Shown: piece after piece, positions 25,796 through 35,622 of the stretch
Layout: every line of letters starts with the position of its first letter
Numbering within the stretch: position 1 is the stretch's first letter
Assembly (NCBI GenBank): GCA_947626775.1
Contig: CANQTL010000009.1
Span: 1 to 64,000 of the forward strand
Length of the DNA stretch: 64,000 nt
Direction: 5' to 3'
DNA from: an uncultured Lachnospiraceae bacterium
GTDB lineage: Bacteria; Bacillota; Clostridia; Lachnospirales; Lachnospiraceae
Program-made: the position numbers and the translations under genes
Notes under the pieces: generated by a model
The model's input: only the letters and a program-made list of their open reading frames with translations
What the model was told of the DNA's origin: nothing
Database searches by the model: none

Positions 25796-28700
25796 TTATG
25801 CGGTAGTTTTCTTCGCATTTCTCCGTTCCCACTCGTCATCGTCAATCCAGTCGTTGGCAATATCCCACTCGTCATCGTCAATCCAGTCGTTCTCCGCGTG
25901 ATCGTCCTCATACGGATCCTGTTCCTGCGGCTCTTCCTCATGCCAGTCCTCATCCTCGATCCAGTCGTCTTCCGCGTTCTGCGTCTTGTCCTCTGTTTCC
26001 TGCTGTGCAGCTTCCCGTTCCGGTTCCCCGGGTATGTATGTCCCGTCAGCCGCCTGTCCGTCCTGTGTATCGTCTACGGCGATCTCCTCGAGATCTTCTT
26101 CCTCCTCATCCTCGCCGTCATCGTTATCCTCCTCATCATCGTCATCTTCCTCTTCTTCCTCGTCGTCATCCCGCCGCATTCTGAAGAAGAGATAGCCGCC
26201 CGCCGCCAATGCGGCAAGCGCTGCGATGATCACGACCGCAATCACCAGTCTTCCCCACGGGAACCCGGCGTCGGGCGCATCGCTCCCGACAGCTTCCTCC
26301 GCGCCGTCCGTCATCGGATAATCACTGATGATCACGACATAATCAGACGCATGTTCCATGTCAAACACCGCATAACCGTTCTCGTCGATGACACTCGCAC
26401 ATATAAATTCCAATGTCCCGGCAGCCGAATCATAATAAAACAGATTGGCGTACCGCCCGCAGTCCGCCGGATCCAGCAGAAGCTGCAGCTGCGCGCCGAA
26501 CCCGAACGGCCCGTCATGTGCAAGACTGAACTCCAGACAGCCGTTTCCGTCCGCCAGCTGCTCCAGAAGATCCTGCGGGACAATTCCCCGGTCAAACAGG
26601 ACGTTCATATCCGTATCCGCATAACTTCCCTGCACACTGCCCGCATTCACGCGCCATGCGGCGCGGTCATTCATGCGCAGAACAAGATCGACATTCTGCC
26701 CTTTCGCCATCTGCAGCATTTCATCCGTCAGAACGGGGAGGTCTTCCATATCCATGGTCACGGAAGATCTCTCATAAGCCGTTTCCTCCCGGCTTTCCCC
26801 TTCTCTGCCATCCGGCTCCGTCACCACGTCGGCGTTTGCCAGGAGCGTACTGTGGTTGCCGCCCGCCGTACTACCGCCGGCCGCCTTTGTTCCGCCTGCG
26901 CCGCTTACATTGATTGCACTGTTGGAGCCTGTATTCTCCCGGCTCTCCGTACTGCCGCCGCTGCTCGTACTCTCCTTACTTGTCGTTGTACTGCCGCTGC
27001 TCGTGCTCTCCTTGCTTGTCGTCGTACTGCCGCTGCCGCTCGTGCTCTCCCGGCTTGTCGTTGTATTGCTGCCGCTCGTGCTCTCCTTACTTGTCGTCGT
27101 GCTGCCGCTGCCGCTCGTGCTCTCCTTGCTTGTCGTCGTACTGCCGCTGCTCGTGCTTTCCTTGCTTGTCGTCGTACTGCCGCTGCCGCTCGTGCTCTCC
27201 TTGCTTGTCGGCGTGCCGCCGCTGCCGCTCGTGCTCTCCTTGCTTGTCGTCGTACTGCCCTGACTCGTACCGCCGAGGCCCGGCTCTTCAATACCCGGAC
27301 CCTCAAAGCCGGGAGAACTGCTTCCCGTGCTTTCCTGACTGGTCGTACTGCCCTGGCTCGTCATACCGCTATTCCCGGGGTCCCCCTGACTCTCCGTACT
27401 GCTGCCGCTGCTGCTCGTGCTTTCCCGGCTTGTCGTACTGCCTTGGCTCGTCGTACCGCTGTTCTCGGGGTTCCCCTGACTCTCCGTACTGCTGCCGCTG
27501 CTGCTCGTGCTCTCCCGGCTCGTCGTACCGCTGCCGCTGCTTCCCGTGCTCTCCCGGCTCGTCGTACCGCTGTCCGCGCTTCCCTGTCCTGCCGCGCCGC
27601 CGGAACCCATACCGCCTGACCCGGAACCAGAACCGCCCGCACCGGAACCCGTACCGCCCATACCGGAGCCGCCGCTGCCGGAGCCTGCGCCCGTACCGCT
27701 GTCGCCTCCGAACTGAGGTCCCTGGTATTCCTCTTCCGGCTCCTGCGGCTGAACGCTGTCATCTATCACCCTGACCACGACCGGAATATGATTTAAGATC
27801 AGATAATTTTTATCGTTGGGATCGTAGGTGAGATAGAATGTCTGCTCCCCCGCCCGGTCCAGATTCGTCTCGGGATCGCTCTCCCATGTGAAACCCCTGG
27901 GAAGCGCGACGCTCCCCAGCTTACTTCCCAGTTTTGCCGAGAGTCCTTCCGGCACGCTGCATATCGGAATCGTCTGGGAGACCTTAATGCCGATCTGTCT
28001 GGTCGCCGTCAGATACTTCGTCGTATCCGCAGGCGTATAGACCGCCGGATAGGACGAAGTGCCCGCCTCCAACGGCGTGTTCCCATTGCTCCAGCTCCAC
28101 CTCTCGGGCAGCGCGACGTCCGACAGCTTCAGTCCCTCCCGATAGACAACCGGCGACAGCACCGGCGTATCCACTGCCGGCTCCGCCTTCACCACCGTCA
28201 CGGTGCAGGACGCGCTCTTAGCTCCGCTTCTGGAACAGGTGATCGTCGCCTGACCAGGCGAAACCGCCTTGACGACGCCCTGTGCGTCCACCGTCGCGAC
28301 GCCCGTATTATTGCTGGCAAAAGTCAGGACGCTCACACTGTCCACTCTCGAACCGTTCACATAGGGCGTGATTTTCGCCGTCCCGTCCACCGCCAGACTG
28401 TCGATGGACGTCTTATTCAGCGTGATCGTGTCCGTCGTATCCGGCTGGGAACATGCCGACGCAGGCATATTGCCGTACACCGGTATCTTGAACACAAAGC
28501 TGTTGTTGAGCGAACCGGTACCGGCGTACGCTTTTTTAATGTTCGGCGCCTCCGAAGACGGCGCCATGACATTCTGCATGTACTGATGCTCGTATCTGTT
28601 GTTGGTGGTCACGTTAAATTTCTGCAGATACAGCGTATCCTGTCCGCGCTGGATATAGTTCTGGCTGATCACCGACGCGCCGCCCTTCAGCGAAGCATAT

Positions 28701-30328
28701 CTGCTGTTCCAGCCCCTCTTCTTTGCCTCCCTGAGTCCGTTGAGTATCAGATCTGTATCCCTGCCGCTCGCCCCCACGTTGAAGTAATTGTAATAGCCCC
28801 TGAACTCGTCATTGTAGGCGCCGGAAATCAGCGCGGAAGTACCGTTCGTGCCCTGCTCCTGCAGCACCCTCGACGCCAGATGGAAAGGACTCACCTTCAG
28901 CTCTCTGCCGATCCTTGTAAAAGCGCTCGCATAGGTCATCCCCTCATTCGGGATATCGCCTCTCATAAACGAGTTTGCAATGATCGCCTGCACAGCGCTC
29001 TCCGTGTGATAAGATTCGTTGTAGGTAAGCTGCTCAAACTGAAAGATCGAAGACTCCGTCAGAAAATTCCTCGGATCCATATAGTAGCGCACGGCCCCCT
29101 CGGAGGCGTAGCTCCAGCCGCTCTGCGCCGCCGCGCCGTTCTTCCAGGAAGCCGGTTTGGAATTGCTGATCCAGTTTTTATCGCCCAGCTCCTTTGCAAT
29201 CGCCGTGTTGAAGTCGACGCCGGTTTCCATTTTTACAAAAGTCCAGTTCGGATACTGTTGTTTCAGCGCCAGCAGTTTCCCCTGATAGGACGCCGGGAAC
29301 TGGTTGACGTCCGGATAGGACGAAATCGTGGACATCAGAGAGATCGTCCGCGCCTTTTTCCTGGGCGTCTCCTGAGCCTTTTTCACATACTCGTCCGCCC
29401 ACGTCAGGAATTTCTCGTCCGAAGAAACCAGAAAACGCTTCTCTATATAACCCGTATACTCCTGGTCCCGATCATAGAACGACGCCTCGTACCACACGTT
29501 TCCCGCCTCGTCCAGCTCCACGCCGACAATCTGCACCGACTGTCCGCATACCACCGTATCGACCGTATCCGCCTCGACGCCGGGTTCTTCTTTGACCTCG
29601 TATTGTTCACACAGATAGACGATCGCAAGAATGTATTTTTGCTCTGTGATCTCTTCCAGATCTTCCTGCGCCGTCTCCAGATCCTCGATCTGTCCCGCGA
29701 CTTCCTCGTGCGCGATCTCCACCGTCACCGTGGGAATTGTGACCGTCTCCGCCTCTTCTTCCGAAAGCGTATAGACTTCCTCATCCCACACAGGCCCGAA
29801 CGTATAGAGTTCCTTGCCCTCGCCTGACCACTCCTTCTCATAGTCCGTCCCGCACTCCCAGGCCACCTCGATCTCTTCCGAATCCTCCGCGCCGTCCAGC
29901 GTAACGGTAAGCGTCTCCGGGAACCTGGCGTCCAGCTCTTCCTGCGACGGTTTTTTTTCATAAATCAGATAGGTCTGCTCCGCCGGCAGCACAGCGATCG
30001 CCGTGATCAGGCGCGCTTCGCCCCCGTCCTCCTGCCCGCCGCTTTCTGCGCCGTCCGTCTCCGTCCCGGACGTCTCCTCTGTGTCCGTTTGATCCTCATG
30101 ATCTCCGTCTGAGGTGACAGCGTCTTCCTCCAGTTCCCCGGGTTCCGTCTCCGTCGCCATGCCGACCATCGTCTGGCTGCAAAAAATACCTGCCGCCGCC
30201 ATATAAGCCGCAACCTTTATGACATGTCTCGTAAATCGCCTGTTTCTCATCTGTGTCCGTCGAAATCCTTTCAGCTCGCGCATGGCGTTTTTGCGGCGCC
30301 TTTGCGCATTGTTTACCATAATCTTCAT
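25796..30328 (-). CDS. Giant surface glucosaminidase with Ser/Thr stalk and acidic cytoplasmic tail
   Basis: The 1510-residue protein contains, in order: a basic N-terminus and hydrophobic export segment (about 33-58); an acidic linker; an SH3-like region (about 240-300, CEQYEVKEEPGVEADTV); a glucosaminidase domain (about 365-600, with VLQEQGTNGTSALISGAYND); a BIG2-type Ig domain (about 625-710); further Ig-like modules; a Gly/Ser/Thr stalk with about twelve TS(K/R/Q)EST units; a membrane segment near 1385 (LVIAVVIIAALAALAAGGY); then a roughly 120-residue acidic tail with repeats such as DWIDDDEW. It probably trims peptidoglycan at the surface. The start is uncertain: the promoter places +1 only about 8 bases before 30328, so a later ATG (30283 or 30250) may be used. 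Confidence 0.85.
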   Translation of the reverse strand: MKIMVNNAQRRRKNAMRELKGFRRTQMRNRRFTRHVIKVAAYMAAAGIFCSQTMVGMATETEPGELEEDAVTSDGDHEDQTDTEETSGTETDGAESGGQEDGGEARLITAIAVLPAEQTYLIYEKKPSQEELDARFPETLTVTLDGAEDSEEIEVAWECGTDYEKEWSGEGKELYTFGPVWDEEVYTLSEEEAETVTIPTVTVEIAHEEVAGQIEDLETAQEDLEEITEQKYILAIVYLCEQYEVKEEPGVEADTVDTVVCGQSVQIVGVELDEAGNVWYEASFYDRDQEYTGYIEKRFLVSSDEKFLTWADEYVKKAQETPRKKARTISLMSTISSYPDVNQFPASYQGKLLALKQQYPNWTFVKMETGVDFNTAIAKELGDKNWISNSKPASWKNGAAAQSGWSYASEGAVRYYMDPRNFLTESSIFQFEQLTYNESYHTESAVQAIIANSFMRGDIPNEGMTYASAFTRIGRELKVSPFHLASRVLQEQGTNGTSALISGAYNDEFRGYYNYFNVGASGRDTDLILNGLREAKKRGWNSRYASLKGGASVISQNYIQRGQDTLYLQKFNVTTNNRYEHQYMQNVMAPSSEAPNIKKAYAGTGSLNNSFVFKIPVYGNMPASACSQPDTTDTITLNKTSIDSLAVDGTAKITPYVNGSRVDSVSVLTFASNNTGVATVDAQGVVKAVSPGQATITCSRSGAKSASCTVTVVKAEPAVDTPVLSPVVYREGLKLSDVALPERWSWSNGNTPLEAGTSSYPAVYTPADTTKYLTATRQIGIKVSQTIPICSVPEGLSAKLGSKLGSVALPRGFTWESDPETNLDRAGEQTFYLTYDPNDKNYLILNHIPVVVRVIDDSVQPQEPEEEYQGPQFGGDSGTGAGSGSGGSGMGGTGSGAGGSGSGSGGMGSGGAAGQGSADSGTTSRESTGSSGSGTTSRESTSSSGSSTESQGNPENSGTTSQGSTTSRESTSSSGSSTESQGDPGNSGMTSQGSTTSQESTGSSSPGFEGPGIEEPGLGGTSQGSTTTSKESTSGSGGTPTSKESTSGSGSTTTSKESTSSGSTTTSKESTSGSGSTTTSKESTSGSNTTTSRESTSGSGSTTTSKESTSSGSTTTSKESTSSGGSTESRENTGSNSAINVSGAGGTKAAGGSTAGGNHSTLLANADVVTEPDGREGESREETAYERSSVTMDMEDLPVLTDEMLQMAKGQNVDLVLRMNDRAAWRVNAGSVQGSYADTDMNVLFDRGIVPQDLLEQLADGNGCLEFSLAHDGPFGFGAQLQLLLDPADCGRYANLFYYDSAAGTLEFICASVIDENGYAVFDMEHASDYVVIISDYPMTDGAEEAVGSDAPDAGFPWGRLVIAVVIIAALAALAAGGYLFFRMRRDDDEEEEEDDDDEEDNDDGEDEEEEDLEEIAVDDTQDGQAADGTYIPGEPEREAAQQETEDKTQNAEDDWIEDEDWHEEEPQEQDPYEDDHAENDWIDDDEWDIANDWIDDDEWERRNAKKTTA
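25828..25891. repeat. 28-bp perfect direct repeat in the acidic tail
   Basis: Two identical 28-base copies (25828-25855 and 25864-25891) are offset by 36 bases, coding two NDWIDDDEW units of 12 codons. It is a coding repeat within the glucosaminidase gene. Confidence 0.9.
26930..27580. repeat. Ser/Thr-rich coding minisatellite
   Basis: Degenerate units of about 33-39 bases code GSGSTTTSKESTS-type repeats. About twelve copies of the TS(K/R/Q)EST core are present, some nearly identical at the DNA level, so copy number could vary by slippage or recombination. It forms the stalk of the surface protein. Confidence 0.85.
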
Positions 30329-30342
30329 ATTATGTCAACATA

Positions 30343-30372
30343 ACTATACAATAGGATGTCGGATTATGTCAA
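30343..30372 (-). promoter_or_regulatory. Sigma-A promoter of the glucosaminidase gene
   Basis: On the minus strand TTGACA (30367-30372) and TATAGT (30343-30348) are 18 bases apart. The string TTGACATAAT recurs at 30329-30338, just before the first ATG. Confidence 0.7.
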
Positions 30373-30454
30373 CTCTGCGCTGGGGAAAAATTTGCCGGAC
30401 GCCTCCCGATCTGCAGACGGAGCGACGACAGATTTGTCAAATCACGGATTTCTC

Positions 30455-30483
30455 TTGAAAAGTCCTCTCAGTTTCGCTATGAT
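30455..30483 (+). promoter_or_regulatory. Sigma-A promoter of degV
   Basis: TTGAAA and TATGAT are separated by 17 bases, 85 bases upstream of the degV start. Confidence 0.7.
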
Positions 30484-30491
30484 GTAAATGT

Positions 30492-30532
30492 GCGGAAAAA
30501 CAGACAGGGCAAGACGGTCTGTGCTTTTTCGC
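30492..30532 (+). other. Leader hairpin upstream of degV
   Basis: GCGGAAAAACAGAC (30492-30505) pairs with GTCTGTGCTTTTTCGC (30517-30532) with small bulges. It lies inside the transcribed leader, just after the promoter. It could be an attenuator or a transcript-stabilising stem. Confidence 0.5.
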
Positions 30533-30568
30533 GGATCTGTTTTTATTTTCAGTAAAAAGGAGTATCCC

Positions 30569-31456
30569 ATGTTACGTATCATTACCGATTCCGCAAGCGA
30601 TCTGCCGAAAGATTATATAGAACAGCACAAGCTGCACGTGATACCGACGCCGGTGGTAATCGACGACGTCGATTATTTCGACGGCGCGACGATCCAGACG
30701 GAGGAATTCTATCACATACTGGACGATATCAACCGCGACGTGAAGACCTACCACATCAATCCCGCCATGTTCACAGAAGCGTTTCTGCCCTACGCGCAGG
30801 CGGGCGACAGTGTGATCTATCTGTGTTTCTCCACCGGCATCGCCGGGACCTACAACGCCGCCAATATCGCTTTCTCCGGCCTGCTGGAAGAATATCCCGA
30901 CTTCGATCTTACGATCATCGACTCCAAATGCGCCTCCGCCGGATTCGGCCTCGTCGTCAGCAAACTGGTCACCATGCTGGAAAAGGGCGCGTCCAAGAAA
31001 GAGATTGTCGACGCCGCAGAATATTATATCTACCACATCAGGCATGTCTTTACCGTGCAGACGCTCGCCTATCTGATCAAGGGAGGCCGGCTCACGAAAT
31101 TCAAGGGCACGCTGGCGGAGACGCTGGACATGAAGCCGGTTCTGATCGTCAACGACATCGGCGCCCTGTCTGTCGTCAAGACTGTGCGCGGCCGCAAGAA
31201 GGCGCTTCGCTATCTCATAGAGTACGCGCAGGCGAACGGCTGCCCCAGGGAGGGAGGCACGGTTGCGCTCTGCCACGGCGAAGACCGGGAATCGCTGGAT
31301 TTCGTGAACGCTCTGGTACAGGAGGCGTTTCATCCCAGGCGCACCATGATCTCCGTGGTTGGCTGCGCCATCGGCGCCCACACGGGACGCGGCATCGTCG
31401 GCTTCTGCTTCTTCGACGCGGACGACGGCGAATTTTCCAAATACTTCAGCGACTGA
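30569..31456 (+). CDS. DegV-family fatty-acid-binding protein
   Basis: The 295-residue protein is a DegV (FakB-like) protein. Relatives hold a fatty acid so that FakA kinase can phosphorylate it for lipid synthesis. The N-terminus MLRIITDSASDLPKDYIE and the conserved FSTGIAGTYNAANIA (near residue 90) and YLIKGGRLTKFKG (near 170) are typical. Start at 30569 follows AAAAGGAG; an upstream in-frame ATG at 30488 lies in the leader hairpin. No FakA kinase gene is in the window. It converges with the permease operon, nine bases apart. Confidence 0.92.
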   Translation: MLRIITDSASDLPKDYIEQHKLHVIPTPVVIDDVDYFDGATIQTEEFYHILDDINRDVKTYHINPAMFTEAFLPYAQAGDSVIYLCFSTGIAGTYNAANIAFSGLLEEYPDFDLTIIDSKCASAGFGLVVSKLVTMLEKGASKKEIVDAAEYYIYHIRHVFTVQTLAYLIKGGRLTKFKGTLAETLDMKPVLIVNDIGALSVVKTVRGRKKALRYLIEYAQANGCPREGGTVALCHGEDRESLDFVNALVQEAFHPRRTMISVVGCAIGAHTGRGIVGFCFFDADDGEFSKYFSD

Positions 31457-31465
31457 TCCGCCCGC

Positions 31466-33835
31466 TCACTGCGCGCCGATCGTATCGACGATAGACATGC
31501 GACTGATCCGCCGCACGGGCCCTGCGGCTGCCAGCGCGACGGACGCCAGGACAATCCCCAGAATCACCGAGAGCGCGCCGACAGGAACGCTCCACGCGTC
31601 TCCCCAGTGGGAAGTCACCAGCATATCGTACAACACTCTGTTGCATACCATCCCCAGCACAATTCCAAACAGACTGCCGGTCACCGTATAGGCCGCTGCC
31701 TCCGCGACGATCATTCCGGCCAGCTGCCTGACGCTTAAACCTACCGCCCGAAAAGCGCCGTACAGCTTGATGCGCGCAGACACGCTCATGGCGATACTGT
31801 TGATGATATTGAATACCGCGATCAGACCGATCACCGCCAGAAAGCCGTATATAAACAGATAGAAACAATAGCAGGCTCCCCGCACGTTCCGGTTACTCAG
31901 CCGCCTGTCCGAAAAAGTGAATCCTTCTCCCACCATACGACGTATCCTTGCCACATCCTCATCCGTCGCGCTCCGGCGAAGCTGCACGTCGATGATGGTG
32001 TAATCCGTCTGTCCTGTCAGACGCCGGAACGTCTCCTCCGAACAGACAATCCGCTCTGTTCCCGCCGTAGTGTCAAAAGGACTGCCGGAAAGCAGCCCGG
32101 CAATCCGGATTTCCTTCTTCCCGCCGTCCACATCCAGCGTCACCGTATCGCCCACTTTGATCCGGCTCTCAGGCATATAGACGAGCAGTCCGGTGTCCTG
32201 TCCGTCCATGACCTCCTGCATGGACCCCTCCGCCAGGTACTCCGCGGCCCAGCCAAACTGGTTCTCTTCATAGGAGACCAGATCCGCCGTACCCGCCCAC
32301 GATCCGCTGTCCGCCGGAAGCGCAAAGGCGAAACAACGGCCAAAAACCCTGCTCACCGCCGGATTTTCCGAAATCGTGCGCGCCAGTTCCCCGGGCACAG
32401 TGCAGCTGTTGTCCGGACCGATCACGGAGAGATCCGGCGTCCACGGTTTCAGCGGATTGATGGCATGTCGCATAAAATCCACCGTCGCATAGAACGATAA
32501 AAACAGGATAATGCTGAATGCGAAAGACCCTGCCATCAGGAACAGATTCTTGCGGCTCGCCCCGGCATGATGGAGGCCAAGCGCGGTCTGCACTCTGCAA
32601 AACCTGGTGTTCGCCGCCCTGCGCACAGGCGTCTTATGCCCGTCGTTCCCCGACACCGCCGCCAGAGGCGATACTGCCGCCGCCCGCCTGGCAGGCGCTT
32701 TCGCCGCAAAAAACACGGTGAGAACGCCCACCAGAATCCCCGTCACAACGCCCGGCACACTCACGCCGAACACAGGCAGCGCATAGAAATACTCCGGCGC
32801 AAGCGCGCGCAGCACCGCGCAGAGGATCCAGACCGCCGCCATGCCCGCACCGATCCCAAACGGAACGGCGTACAGACACCAGCCGAGCGCCTCCCGGTAG
32901 ACCAGACGCATAATCTGCCCGGCCGTCGCCCCCGTACAGCGCAGCAGCCCGAAGAACGCGGTTCGCTGTGCCACGCCGCTGTTCAGACTGGCGGCGATCA
33001 TCAGGACGCCCGCCGCCAGCACAAGCACAAAAAGCACCGCCGCCGACGCGTATATCATCAGGACAAACCGATCGCCGCTCTGCCCCGACAGCGCCAAAAG
33101 TTCCGTATTTTCAACCGTCTGCGCCTCCGTCAGGCCCAATCTCTCCCTGATCGTCTCCGTCAGGCGGCGTATCTGTCCCGTGCGCGCGAAACGGACGAAG
33201 AGCAGACTGTCATAATCCGCCAGCGCGTCGCTTTGCAGATCCGGCGCAAAGATCTTCCTGTATGCCTCCGTGGTGACAAACACCGCGTAGGAATCATCCC
33301 GCATCGTTTTATCGATATTGCCGAGGAATCCGGAAACCGTGAAGGACAGTTTTTCCCCATGCGGTCCTTCTATCGTAATCGTATCCCCAATTCCGATACC
33401 CAGCTCGTCTCCCGCGCTCCGCACGACGCGCGCCTCCCCGTCGCTGTCCGGGAGCGTCCCTTCCGCCTCCCGATCCTCGCTGAACAGCATCATATCCTGA
33501 TAACCCGGATCGATCCCGCAGATAACGACGTCCTTACCGCCCAGAGTGTATCCCTCTTCGCCCCTGAAATTCATGACGCCGTATCTGGAAGCGCTCTCCA
33601 CCCCATCCATCTGTGCGATCTGCGCCGCCTCCTCATCCGTGATGTCCGTCACGGCAATGTGCCATGTACCGTTTTCCAGCCTGGCCTGCAGCATCTGACT
33701 GCGGATAAACATATCCGCCATGCCGAAGATCGCCGCCACCAGAAACACTGCCAGCGCGATACAGAAAATCGACATGCCGTTCTGCCTCCTGTGCGTCCTC
33801 GCCGATATGGAGGCGAGTTCCAGATAATTTTTCAT
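31466..33835 (-). CDS. FtsX/MacB-type ABC transporter permease (long)
   Basis: The 789-residue permease has an N-terminal membrane segment (about 22-40), a first extracellular domain of about 200 residues with MacB-like character, three membrane segments forming an FtsX unit, a second extracellular domain (about 530-660) and a second FtsX unit at the C-terminus. Start at 33835 (MKNYLELASISA) follows AAGGAG; upstream in-frame sequence is the end of the partner permease. It is the last gene of the operon with the permease at 33859, the ATPase and the two-component system. Confidence 0.88.
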   Translation of the reverse strand: MKNYLELASISARTHRRQNGMSIFCIALAVFLVAAIFGMADMFIRSQMLQARLENGTWHIAVTDITDEEAAQIAQMDGVESASRYGVMNFRGEEGYTLGGKDVVICGIDPGYQDMMLFSEDREAEGTLPDSDGEARVVRSAGDELGIGIGDTITIEGPHGEKLSFTVSGFLGNIDKTMRDDSYAVFVTTEAYRKIFAPDLQSDALADYDSLLFVRFARTGQIRRLTETIRERLGLTEAQTVENTELLALSGQSGDRFVLMIYASAAVLFVLVLAAGVLMIAASLNSGVAQRTAFFGLLRCTGATAGQIMRLVYREALGWCLYAVPFGIGAGMAAVWILCAVLRALAPEYFYALPVFGVSVPGVVTGILVGVLTVFFAAKAPARRAAAVSPLAAVSGNDGHKTPVRRAANTRFCRVQTALGLHHAGASRKNLFLMAGSFAFSIILFLSFYATVDFMRHAINPLKPWTPDLSVIGPDNSCTVPGELARTISENPAVSRVFGRCFAFALPADSGSWAGTADLVSYEENQFGWAAEYLAEGSMQEVMDGQDTGLLVYMPESRIKVGDTVTLDVDGGKKEIRIAGLLSGSPFDTTAGTERIVCSEETFRRLTGQTDYTIIDVQLRRSATDEDVARIRRMVGEGFTFSDRRLSNRNVRGACYCFYLFIYGFLAVIGLIAVFNIINSIAMSVSARIKLYGAFRAVGLSVRQLAGMIVAEAAAYTVTGSLFGIVLGMVCNRVLYDMLVTSHWGDAWSVPVGALSVILGIVLASVALAAAGPVRRISRMSIVDTIGAQ

Positions 33836-33858
33836 CACAATCGATTTCTCCTTCCGTC

Positions 33859-35622
33859 TCACAGATGACTGATCGTCTCCGTAATCTCCATGTCTGCGAT
33901 GCGTTTCGACGGCGCGTACGCCGCCAGCGCGCAGGCGCCGGACAGCAGCAGAAACACTGTCAGCAGCACACCCACCGGCATCCGCCAGCTGCCGCCGAAA
34001 TAGCAAAGCACCATCCGTCTGATCAGACAATAGTGCATCAGAAGCCCCAGCGCGCAGCCAGGCACGCCCCCTGCAGCCGCATAGGCCGCCGTCTCCGCCG
34101 CGATCATCCGCTTCAGCTGCCGCCCGCTCATACCGACGGCGCGCATGACGCCATACTGCGGGATTCTGGCAGACACGCTCATGGAAACGCTGTTCATGAT
34201 ATGCAGCACGGCGATCAGTGCGATAATCACCAGGAAGCCGTAAGCCCCGATCCGTGTCACCCAGTAAGTTCCCTGCTCCATCCGCGCCGCCGTACGCCGG
34301 TCTTCAAACCGTCCGCTTCCCGAAAGCCGCCGTATCGCCTCTACCGTCTCCTCCGGCGCGCCGCGCGTCAGCCGGACGGACAGACAGCAGTAATCCCGCT
34401 CCCCTGTGATGCGGGCAAAAGTTTCTTCCGAACACCCCGCCACCACGTCGCCCGCCATGATTCCCGGCCCTGCCGACACCACGCAGGCGACTGTCAGCTC
34501 CTCGCCGCCGATCTGCAGGGTGTCGCCCACACGATTCAGCATCCGGTTCCTGTCATAGACTGTCAGGATCCGGCCTGAATCTCCATAAATCTGCGACAGT
34601 TCTCCCGCCGCTACCGCCTCTTTCGAGGCTTCCATCATACTGCCGTCGTAAGATACCAGATCGATGCGCCTGCTCTCCCCGCCGATCTGCACGGGAAGTC
34701 CCAGCGCCACACTGCTCCCGAACACCTGGCTGACTCCCGGCAGCGCGGCGATCTCCCGCACCATATCCCGATCCAGCGAATTGCTCTCGTCCGCGCTGCT
34801 GATCTGTATATCGCAGGCCAGAGGATTCATGGAAGGGAGCAGCCGCCGCCCGAACTCCAGCGCCGCCGAAAAGACAAAAAACAGGACGATCACAAACGCA
34901 AAAGAGCCGGCCATCAGAAACAGATTCTTCTTAGGCGCAGCCGCGTGACGGACGCCAAGCGCTGTCTCCGTTTTCAGACGACGCGTTCCGGCTTCGTGCA
35001 CCGACCCGCCGCCTGTCGTGAAAACATCCGACACTGCGGCAATCGGAGAAACCGCCGCCGCTCTTCTCGCCGGAGCGTGCGCCGCCAGCAGCACCGTGAC
35101 CACACCCAGCACGACGCCGCATACAACGCCGACAGCGCTCAGATAAAAAAGCGGTATCTCCGCAAACTCGCCTTTGACCAGACAGCGAAGGACAAAGCAC
35201 AGCAGCCAGTCAGCGGCGATTCCCAACAGACAGCCGAGCGGAACGGCCTGCCTGCACCAGGCAAGCGCCTCCAGCCGGACCAGCCGGATGATCTGTCTGC
35301 GGCTTGCGCCGACACAGCGCAGCATACCAAAGAACCGCGTCCGCTGCGCTACGCTGCTGTTCAGACAACCCGAAATCATCAGAACGCCCGCGATCAGAAT
35401 CAACAGAAACACCACCGCCGCTGTCGGATAAGCCCAGTCCGGATACTGAAAGCTTCCGTGCTTATGGATCAGGCGCTCGGTTTCCATACTGTAATAAGTG
35501 TCCATCACAGAGAGAACGGACGTCACCAGAAAGACGGACAGTACAATGCACAGCACAGTCATACGGTTCTGTCCCCTGCGCGCCTTCGCCGACAGCCTGA
35601 CCAGTTCCAGATAACTCCTCAT
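33859..35622 (-). CDS. FtsX-type ABC transporter permease (short, lacks first loop domain)
   Basis: The 587-residue permease is clearly paralogous to the next gene: both begin with (M)xxYLELxxxSAxxRRGQNxM, share LMISxxLNSxVAQRTxFFGxLRCxGA, [13 protein letters not shown] and the C-terminal FtsX unit. It has only about 30 residues between its first two membrane segments, where the partner has a 200-residue domain. Its ATG overlaps the ATPase stop (ATGA) and follows GGGGAGG. The two probably form a heterodimer with the ATPase. Confidence 0.88.
   Translation of the reverse strand: MRSYLELVRLSAKARRGQNRMTVLCIVLSVFLVTSVLSVMDTYYSMETERLIHKHGSFQYPDWAYPTAAVVFLLILIAGVLMISGCLNSSVAQRTRFFGMLRCVGASRRQIIRLVRLEALAWCRQAVPLGCLLGIAADWLLCFVLRCLVKGEFAEIPLFYLSAVGVVCGVVLGVVTVLLAAHAPARRAAAVSPIAAVSDVFTTGGGSVHEAGTRRLKTETALGVRHAAAPKKNLFLMAGSFAFVIVLFFVFSAALEFGRRLLPSMNPLACDIQISSADESNSLDRDMVREIAALPGVSQVFGSSVALGLPVQIGGESRRIDLVSYDGSMMEASKEAVAAGELSQIYGDSGRILTVYDRNRMLNRVGDTLQIGGEELTVACVVSAGPGIMAGDVVAGCSEETFARITGERDYCCLSVRLTRGAPEETVEAIRRLSGSGRFEDRRTAARMEQGTYWVTRIGAYGFLVIIALIAVLHIMNSVSMSVSARIPQYGVMRAVGMSGRQLKRMIAAETAAYAAAGGVPGCALGLLMHYCLIRRMVLCYFGGSWRMPVGVLLTVFLLLSGACALAAYAPSKRIADMEITETISHL

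Noticed and set aside
22720-25806. A 1028-codon open frame opposite ileS
   Set aside because: It mirrors ileS codon usage, has no recognisable domain and no translation signal.
26930-27580. CRISPR-like regular repeats
   Set aside because: The units are coding, in frame, variable in length and lack unique spacers; no cas gene is nearby.
25898-27619. Long plus-strand frames opposite the repeat stalk of the surface protein
   Set aside because: Cys/Arg/Leu-rich repeats that arise from reading the Ser/Thr coding repeats backwards; no independent signals.
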